From Modestobacter versicolor (lineage in GTDB: Bacteria; Actinomycetota; Actinomycetes; Mycobacteriales; Geodermatophilaceae), in contig NZ_JACIBU010000001.1 in NCBI RefSeq assembly GCF_014195485.1, positions 310,001-374,000 of the forward strand: a stretch of DNA of 64,000 nucleotides. The letters run 5' to 3'. Of the stretch, positions 56,219 through 64,000 are shown one piece after another. The position numbers and the translations under genes are program-made. Each line of letters opens with the position of its first letter. Position 1 is the stretch's first letter. Below the pieces are notes generated by a model, which saw only the letters and a program-made list of their open reading frames with translations, searched no databases and was not told the origin of the DNA.

Positions 56219-57138
56219 CGGCGATCGACGACCGCGCCGTCGACCGCGCCCGGACCCGCCGTCCGGCCCGCGCGACGGTGGGCGCCTACGTCTCGCTGAC
56301 CAAGCCCAAGCTCGTCGAGCTGCTGCTGGTCACCACCCTCCCGGCGATGATGATCGCGGCCGGTGGGTGGCCGGGCACCGGCCTGGTCGTGGCCACGCTG
56401 GTCGGCGGGATGCTCGCCGCCGGGGCCGCCAACACCATCAACTGCTGGTACGACCGCGACATCGACCGGCTGATGTCGCGCACCCGCGACCGGCCGATCC
56501 CCAGCGGCGTGATCGCACCCCGCAACGCGCTGTGGTTCGGCGTGCTCCTGGCGTGGGTGTCGCTGGTGCTGCTGGGCCTGTTCACCACCCCGCTGGCCAC
56601 GGCGCTGGCGGCGGGGGCGGTGCTGGCCTACTCCGTCGTCTACACGATGGTGCTCAAGCGCCGCACCCACCACAACACCGTGTTCGGCGGGCTGCCGGGC
56701 GCGGCGCCGGTGCTGATCGGCTGGGCCGCGGTCACCGGCTCGCTGGACTGGCCGGCCCTGGTCTTCTTCGCCATCGTCTTCTGCTGGCAGATGCCGCACT
56801 TCTGGGCGCTGGCCAGCCGTTTCCGCTTCGACTACTTCCGGGCCGGGGTGCCGATGCTCTCGGTGGTGGCCGGGCCGGTCAGCGTCGGCCGCCAGTCCGT
56901 CGCCTGGGCGTGGGGCACGCTGGCCGCCTCGCTGCTGATGGCGCCGGTGACCCCGCTGCTGGGCTGGACCACCGGCGTCGCCGCGCTGGGCCTGGGCGCC
57001 TGGTACGTCGCGGAGTCGCACGCCTGGCTGAACCGGATCAAGGCCGGCGTGCCCGACCGCCCGATGAAGCTGTTCTCCGTGTCGATCACGTACATGACGC
57101 TGCTGTCCGTGGCGATCGTGCTGGACGTGCTGGTCTGA
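56215..57138 (+). CDS. ctaB: protoheme IX farnesyltransferase (heme O synthase)
   Basis: Adds a farnesyl group to heme B, giving heme O for terminal oxidases. A 307-residue UbiA-family membrane enzyme with about nine helices. The two Asp-rich sites are AANTINCWYDRDIDRLMSRTRDRPIPSG and FDYFRAGVPML; KRRTHHNTVFGGLPGAAPVLIGW is family-specific. The GTG start at 56215 is inferred from conserved length and the overlap with the short leader frame. Divergent from tkt, a common actinobacterial arrangement. Confidence 0.93.
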   Translation: MTAIDDRAVDRARTRRPARATVGAYVSLTKPKLVELLLVTTLPAMMIAAGGWPGTGLVVATLVGGMLAAGAANTINCWYDRDIDRLMSRTRDRPIPSGVIAPRNALWFGVLLAWVSLVLLGLFTTPLATALAAGAVLAYSVVYTMVLKRRTHHNTVFGGLPGAAPVLIGWAAVTGSLDWPALVFFAIVFCWQMPHFWALASRFRFDYFRAGVPMLSVVAGPVSVGRQSVAWAWGTLAASLLMAPVTPLLGWTTGVAALGLGAWYVAESHAWLNRIKAGVPDRPMKLFSVSITYMTLLSVAIVLDVLV

Positions 57139-57197
57139 AGGTCCCCGCGCTCGACATCGGGCGTGGCCTGGCGATCGACCCGTGCTCGCTGCGCACC

Positions 57198-57632
57198 GTG
57201 GTCGGCGACCCGGCCCTCTTCGCGGTCAGCGTGCAGGCCTCCACCGACCCGGCCGACGCCGTCCTCGAGGCGCTGGTGGCCGGCCGGCTGGACGAGGCCC
57301 AGCGCCGTGCGGACCGGATGAACGCCTCGTCGCCGGACTCGCCGTTCCGGGTCCGGGCCCTCGCCGCCGACGTCCGCAGCGCCCGGGGCGAGCACGAGGA
57401 GGCCATCGGCGCCTACCGGGTGCTGCTCGCGGAGACGCTGGGCGGGCCGCAGGAGGCCGTGGTCCGCCAGCACCTGGGCAAGGCGCTGTTCGCCGCCGGT
57501 CAGCTCACCGCGGCCCGGGCGGAGTTCGACGTGGCGCTGCGGCGGCGGTCGGCCGCCGGTGCGGCCAGCGGCCTCGTGGCGTCGTCCCGGCTGGCCCGGG
57601 ACCGGGTCGACGAGCTGATCGCCGGCGCCTGA
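57198..57632 (+). CDS. TPR-like small protein
   Basis: A roughly 144-residue helical protein. Paired helices read ADAVLEALVAGRLDEAQRRADRMNASSPDSPFRVRALAADVRSARGEHEEAIGAYRVLLAETLGG and QEAVVRQHLGKALFAAGQLTAARAEFDVALRRRSAAG, close to tetratricopeptide repeats, which bind partner proteins. The start is uncertain: the GTG at 57198 is the first usual start codon after the ctaB stop, but there is no ribosome site. Function is not known. Confidence 0.6.
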   Translation: MVGDPALFAVSVQASTDPADAVLEALVAGRLDEAQRRADRMNASSPDSPFRVRALAADVRSARGEHEEAIGAYRVLLAETLGGPQEAVVRQHLGKALFAAGQLTAARAEFDVALRRRSAAGAASGLVASSRLARDRVDELIAGA

Positions 57633-57660
57633 GCCGCGTCGTCCAGCGGGTCGCCGGGCC

Positions 57661-58599
57661 TCAGCGGACGGCGGTGGTGGCCACCGGGGCCGCGCCGACC
57701 GGCAGCTCGGAGGCCGGGCCGCGCACCGACCAGACCAGCCGCGCGGTGTAGACGGTGATCAGCACGGCGCCGGCCATGTGCAGCAGCACCAGCACCGCCG
57801 GCAGCTGGGTGAAGTACTGCACGTAGCCGATGAGGCCCTGGGCGAGCTCGACGAGCAGCAGGTCGCGGGCGGCCCGGCGGACCCGGCCGGGGGAGTCGGT
57901 GGCGTGCAGGCCGACCAGCAGCGCGACGGTCAGCCCGATGAGCAGGAAGACGACGTCGGCGTGCAGCTGGCTCATCAGCTCCGGGTCCAGCCCGGTGCGG
58001 CCGGCCTCCGGGTCGCCGCTGTGCGGGCCGCTGCCGGTGACCACGGTGCCGGCGACCTGGACGGCGGCGACGGTGACCGCGATGCCGGTGACCAGCAGCG
58101 CGAAGGGGCGGCGCACCAGGAGCTGCCCGACCCCGGGTTCGCGCGAGCGCAGCCACAGCAGGGTGGCGATGGCCACGAGCACCGCCGACACCAGGAAGTG
58201 CGCGGCGACCGTCCACGGGTTCAGCCCGGTGAGCACCGTGACCCCGCCCAGCAGCGCCTGCGCCGGGATGCCCAGCAGGCTCAGCACCGCCAGCCGGCGC
58301 AGGTCCCGCCGCACCGACGCGAAGACCGCCAGCACGGTCGCGAACGCCACCACGACGAGCACGAAGGTGAGCAGCCGGTTGCCGAACTCGATCAGCCCGT
58401 GGCCGGCGAGCTCCGGGGTGGGCCGGATGCTGCCGTCGGTGCACTCCGGCCAGGTGGGGCAGCCCAGCCCCGAGCCGGTGAGCCGCACCGCGCCGCCGGT
58501 CACCACGATCACGCCGTTGGCGACGACGTTGGCCAGGGCGACCCGGGAGACCACGGACGGGTTCATCCGAGAGCGGAACGACGCGGGAAGAACGGCCAC
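57661..58599 (-). CDS. ctaA: heme A synthase (CtaA/Cox15)
   Basis: Oxidises the C8 methyl of heme O to give heme A. The 312-residue protein has eight helices in two four-helix repeats with paired His: LTGSGLGCPTWPECTDGS, AGHGLIEFGNRLLTF, WTVAAHFLVSAVL, QLHADVVFLLIGL and VLLHMAGAVLI. The extracytoplasmic Cys pair (GCPTWPEC) is present. The GTG start follows a TAGCAT box by 7 nt, so the mRNA is probably leaderless; a downstream ATG (MNPSVVSR) is the alternative. Confidence 0.92.
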   Translation of the reverse strand: MAVLPASFRSRMNPSVVSRVALANVVANGVIVVTGGAVRLTGSGLGCPTWPECTDGSIRPTPELAGHGLIEFGNRLLTFVLVVVAFATVLAVFASVRRDLRRLAVLSLLGIPAQALLGGVTVLTGLNPWTVAAHFLVSAVLVAIATLLWLRSREPGVGQLLVRRPFALLVTGIAVTVAAVQVAGTVVTGSGPHSGDPEAGRTGLDPELMSQLHADVVFLLIGLTVALLVGLHATDSPGRVRRAARDLLLVELAQGLIGYVQYFTQLPAVLVLLHMAGAVLITVYTARLVWSVRGPASELPVGAAPVATTAVR

Positions 58600-58606
58600 G
58601 CCCTCG

Positions 58607-58612
58607 ATGCTA
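58607..58612 (-). promoter_or_regulatory. -10 box of leaderless ctaA
   Basis: TAGCAT on the minus strand ends 7 nt before the GTG start at 58599. Confidence 0.45.
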
Positions 58613-58769
58613 TGTGAGGCGGTGCCCCTCGCCGCCCGGCCCGATCAGCCGCCCGGCGCCCCACCCCGACGCGCGACGTCCGCCGAGCCGAGAAGACGGC
58701 GATCGGTACGCAGAGTCGGCCGTGGGCAGGTGAGCACCGCCACACCCGACACGAGAGGCGCCATCTGCC

Positions 58770-61322
<2,553 letters not shown>

Positions 61323-61324
61323 CG

Positions 61325-61379
61325 ACAGCCGCGGGAGCATCGCAGCGAGGGACGAGCGAGGAGCGGACCGCGGCGCGGA
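61325..61379 (+). repeat. post-stop covarying repeat, copy 2
   Basis: A 55-nt element 2 nt after the unfoldase stop, matching 47717-47774. Its arms are GCCGCGG (61328-61334) and CCGCGGC (61368-61374); compared with copy 1 a T-A pair has become G-C on both sides. Confidence 0.7.
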
Positions 61380-61421
61380 GTCAGACCAACGCGACCGTGT
61401 GACATCGGTCTCGGCCGAGCA

Positions 61422-61465
61422 CGAGGAGCCCGCAAGTAAGGTCCGCCTTCCTTGCGGGCTCCTCG
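61422..61465. terminator. large hairpin upstream of sufR
   Basis: A 15-bp perfect stem (61422-61436 with 61451-61465), one T-C mismatch, then 4 more bp around a TCCG loop. It probably terminates the unfoldase transcript and insulates the suf promoter. Confidence 0.65.
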
Positions 61466-61488
61466 ATTAAGCACACAATCGTGTTGTG
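61452..61488 (+). promoter_or_regulatory. sufR: suf promoter with candidate SufR operator
   Basis: TTGCGG (61452-61457), a 16-nt spacer and CACAAT (61474-61479) suggest a promoter whose transcript starts at the sufR GTG. A perfect inverted repeat CACAA-TCGTG-TTGTG (61474-61488) covers the -10 and the start codon, where an autorepressor would act. Confidence 0.5.
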
Positions 61489-62319
61489 GAAACCGCTGCG
61501 GCACGCGCCGCCCTCCCTCCGGCCGGGGTCCCGGCCGAGGACGGGCGGACCCGCGACCGGGTGGGCAACCTGCTCCTCGAGCACGGCCCGCAGACCGCCG
61601 CCGAGCTCGCCGCCCGGCTGGGCGTCTCCGCCGCCGCCGTCCGCCGGCACCTCGACGGCCTGGTCGCCGCCGGCCGCGTGGCCGAGCGCGAGGCCCCCGG
61701 CACGCAGCGGGGGAGGGGGCGCCCCGCCCGGCACTTCACCCTCACCGACGCCGGCCGCTCCGCCTTCCCGCACGCCTACGACGACCTGGCGCTGACCGCG
61801 CTCCGGTTCGTCGCCGAGCACGGTGGCCCGGACGCCGTCCGGGCGGTCGCCGAGCAGCAGCTGTCCGGCCTGGCCGAGCGCTGCAGCACCGCGGTCGAGT
61901 CCGCCGAGGCCGCTGCCGGGTCCGGGGCCGTCGTCGACCGCGCGCAGGTGCTCGCCGCCGCGCTGACCGCCGAGGGCTACGCCGCGACCGCCTCGGCCAT
62001 CTCCAGCGGTGGGCAGCTGTGCCAGCACCACTGCCCGGTGGCACACGTCGCCGCCGAGTTCCCGCAGCTGTGCGAGGCTGAGACGGCGGTGATCAGCAAG
62101 CTCGTCGGCACGCACGTGCAGCGGCTGGCCACGATCGCCCACGGCGACGGGATCTGCACCACCCACATCCCTGCCCCGCTGACCCTCCGGGCCGAGCAGC
62201 GCGCCGGGAACAAAGCCACCTCCGCACGCCCTGTACCTGCTGGTCGCGCCACGGCCCCACGGGCCGGCGCCAGCACGCGCACCACCCCCTCGATCGACCG
62301 GGAGAGGACCCCCGCATGA
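61486..62319 (+). CDS. sufR: SUF operon iron-sulfur repressor SufR
   Basis: A 277-residue winged-helix regulator that senses Fe-S status through its own cluster and represses the suf operon. The helix-turn-helix (about 24-75) reads [37 protein letters not shown]. Cluster ligand candidates are Cys179, Cys183, Cys196 and Cys224 ([25 protein letters not shown]). A Pro/Arg/Thr-rich tail after about 230 is unusual. The GTG start lies inside the candidate operator. Its stop overlaps the sufB ATG (ATGA). Confidence 0.92.
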   Translation: METAAARAALPPAGVPAEDGRTRDRVGNLLLEHGPQTAAELAARLGVSAAAVRRHLDGLVAAGRVAEREAPGTQRGRGRPARHFTLTDAGRSAFPHAYDDLALTALRFVAEHGGPDAVRAVAEQQLSGLAERCSTAVESAEAAAGSGAVVDRAQVLAAALTAEGYAATASAISSGGQLCQHHCPVAHVAAEFPQLCEAETAVISKLVGTHVQRLATIAHGDGICTTHIPAPLTLRAEQRAGNKATSARPVPAGRATAPRAGASTRTTPSIDRERTPA

Positions 62320-63755
62320 CCACCACACAGCCGGTGCCCAGCACGCCGATGACGCAGGACGAGACGATCGACTCGCTCGGCAACTACCAGTACGGCTGGT
62401 CGGACACCGACGTCGCCGGGGCCTCCGCCACCCGCGGCATCAACGAGGACGTCGTCCGCGACATCTCGCGCCGCAAGAACGAGCCCGAGTGGATGCTCGA
62501 GCGCCGCCTCAAGGCGCTGAAGATCTTCGGCAAGAAGCCCATGCCCGACTGGGGCTCGGACCTCTCCGGCATCGACTTCCAGAACATCAAGTACTTCGTG
62601 CGCTCCACCGAGGCGCAGGCCGCGTCGTGGGACGACCTCCCGGACGACATCAAGAACACCTACGACAAGCTGGGCATCCCGGAGGCCGAGAAGCAGCGCC
62701 TCGTCTCCGGTGTCGCCGCCCAGTACGAGTCCGAGGTCGTCTACCACAAGATCCGCGAGGACCTCGAGGAGCAGGGCGTCCTGTTCCTGGACACCGACAC
62801 CGCGCTGCGCGAGCAGCCCGAGCTGTTCCGCGAGTACTTCGGGTCGGTCATCCCGGCCGGTGACAACAAGTTCGCCGCGCTGAACACCGCGGTGTGGTCC
62901 GGCGGCTCGTTCATCTACGTGCCCAAGGGCGTCCACGTCGAGATCCCGCTGCAGGCCTACTTCCGGATCAACACCGAGAACATGGGCCAGTTCGAGCGGA
63001 CGCTCATGATCATCGACGAGGGCGCCTACGTGCACTACGTCGAGGGCTGCACCGCGCCGATCTACAAGACCGACTCGCTGCACTCCGCGGTCGTCGAGAT
63101 CATCGTCAAGAAGAACGCGCGCTGCCGGTACACGACCATCCAGAACTGGTCGAACAACGTCTACAACCTGGTCACCAAGCGGGCCGTGGCCCACGAGGGC
63201 GCGACCATGGAGTGGGTCGACGGCAACATCGGCTCCAAGGTGACGATGAAGTACCCGGCCGTGTGGATGACCGGTGAGCACGCCAAGGGCGAGGTCATGT
63301 CCATCGCCTTCGCCGGCGAGGGCCAGCACCAGGACGCCGGCGCCAAGATGGTGCACGCCGCGCCGCACACCTCCTCGACGATCGTGTCGAAGTCGGTGGC
63401 CCGGGGCGGTGGCCGCACCTCCTACCGCGGCCTCGTGCAGATCGACGAGGGCGCCTACGGCTCCCGCTCCACGGTCAAGTGCGACGCCCTGCTGGTCGAC
63501 ACGATCAGCCGGTCGGACACCTACCCCTACGTCGACGTCCGCGAGGACGACGTCTCGATGGGCCACGAGGCGACCGTCTCCCGGGTCAGCGACGACCAGC
63601 TCTTCTACCTGATGAGCCGCGGTCTGTCCGAGGACGAGGCGATGGCGATGGTCGTGCGCGGCTTCGTCGAGCCGATCGCCCGGGAGCTCCCGATGGAGTA
63701 CGCCCTCGAGCTGAACCGCCTGATCGAGCTGCAGATGGAAGGTGCCGTCGGCTGA
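62316..63755 (+). CDS. sufB: Fe-S cluster scaffold subunit SufB
   Basis: Scaffold of the SufBCD complex on which new Fe-S clusters are built; 479 residues, the normal length. Landmarks are [105 protein letters not shown] (conserved Cys) and [39 protein letters not shown] precedes the ATG. Coupled to sufR before and sufD after it. Confidence 0.97.
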   Translation: MTTTQPVPSTPMTQDETIDSLGNYQYGWSDTDVAGASATRGINEDVVRDISRRKNEPEWMLERRLKALKIFGKKPMPDWGSDLSGIDFQNIKYFVRSTEAQAASWDDLPDDIKNTYDKLGIPEAEKQRLVSGVAAQYESEVVYHKIREDLEEQGVLFLDTDTALREQPELFREYFGSVIPAGDNKFAALNTAVWSGGSFIYVPKGVHVEIPLQAYFRINTENMGQFERTLMIIDEGAYVHYVEGCTAPIYKTDSLHSAVVEIIVKKNARCRYTTIQNWSNNVYNLVTKRAVAHEGATMEWVDGNIGSKVTMKYPAVWMTGEHAKGEVMSIAFAGEGQHQDAGAKMVHAAPHTSSTIVSKSVARGGGRTSYRGLVQIDEGAYGSRSTVKCDALLVDTISRSDTYPYVDVREDDVSMGHEATVSRVSDDQLFYLMSRGLSEDEAMAMVVRGFVEPIARELPMEYALELNRLIELQMEGAVG

Positions 63756-64000
63756 TGTCCGACCAGAACACCCCGGCCACCGTCGCCGGTCCCGCCGAGT
63801 CCGCCGCCCTCGCCTCGGAGCTCTTCGCCCCGGGCGTGGGCGCGCAGGCCGGCCCCCCGACCACCCCGGCCCCCGGCACCGGTACCGCCGGCGACACGCC
63901 CCCCGGGGCGCACTCGCACGGCGGCCCGGCGCCGACCGGATCCCCGGCCGAGCGGTTCACCTCCACCGACCCGGACGCCTTCGGCGTGCCCACCGGCCGC
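63755..64000 (+). CDS. sufD: Fe-S assembly protein SufD, N-terminal part (cut by window end)
   Basis: The ATG shares one base with the sufB stop. The 82 visible codons begin [23 protein letters not shown], pass through a Gly/Pro-rich stretch with HSHGG, and reach SPAERFTSTDPDAFGVPTGR, the usual entry of SufD into its core. Position after sufB supports the call; the rest of the gene lies beyond the window. Confidence 0.85.
   Translation, partial: MSDQNTPATVAGPAESAALASELFAPGVGAQAGPPTTPAPGTGTAGDTPPGAHSHGGPAPTGSPAERFTSTDPDAFGVPTGR

Noticed and set aside
58600-58769. HAIR, CIRCE or ClgR site upstream of the ClpC-like gene
   Set aside because: No CTTGAGT-type inverted repeat, no CIRCE, and no clear ClgR motif.

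Overview
The window is very GC-rich, densely coded actinobacterial chromosome. Leaderless starts, GTG starts and 1-4 nt gene overlaps are common. The gene order uvrC-rapZ-yvcK-whiA-gap-pgk-tpiA-secG-rbpA-pgl-opcA-zwf-tal-tkt-ctaB-ctaA-sufRBD is the standard actinobacterial core order. Protein flavour and the intergenic repeats suggest a Geodermatophilaceae-like organism (Blastococcus, Geodermatophilus or Modestobacter). That family call is inference; the phylum call is firm. I see no phage, IS element, CRISPR array, tRNA or rRNA.

Layout. 1-11.3 kb: trehalose/glycogen genes on the minus strand (glgX, treY, treZ) with a RibD-like reductase. treY and treZ are separated by a plus-strand MacAB-like efflux operon and an Rpf/LysM muralytic enzyme gene that sits under a c-di-AMP riboswitch. 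11.3-18.6 kb: uvrB, two TerC-family membrane proteins (the first behind a Mn2+ riboswitch) flanking a MarR-like regulator, and an amidohydrolase. 18.6-29.7 kb: an MFS transporter, an S9 peptidase, an unrecognised two-gene unit, a small acidic protein, an MMPL transporter with its two-component system, an MBL-fold hydrolase and an amidase. 29.7-37.5 kb: uvrA, a tripartite tricarboxylate transporter operon with a universal stress protein, and a lipase-like hydrolase. 37.5-48.8 kb: uvrC-rapZ-yvcK-whiA, the lower glycolysis operon, an orphan solute-binding lipoprotein, secG and rbpA. 48.8-56 kb: the pentose phosphate operon tkt-tal-zwf-opcA-pgl on the minus strand. 56-64 kb: ctaB and ctaA (heme O and heme A synthesis), a ClpC-like unfoldase, and the start of the SUF iron-sulfur operon. 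sufD is cut by the window end.

Functional themes: all three UvrABC subunits, central carbon metabolism with NADPH supply, trehalose production, cofactor assembly for respiration, and metal/envelope homeostasis.

The most interesting signals are non-coding. They are two riboswitches whose ribosome-binding sites lie in visible switching hairpins; two families of dispersed structured repeats placed just after stop codons, one showing a compensatory base-pair change; and a terminator-like hairpin stranded between two divergent genes.
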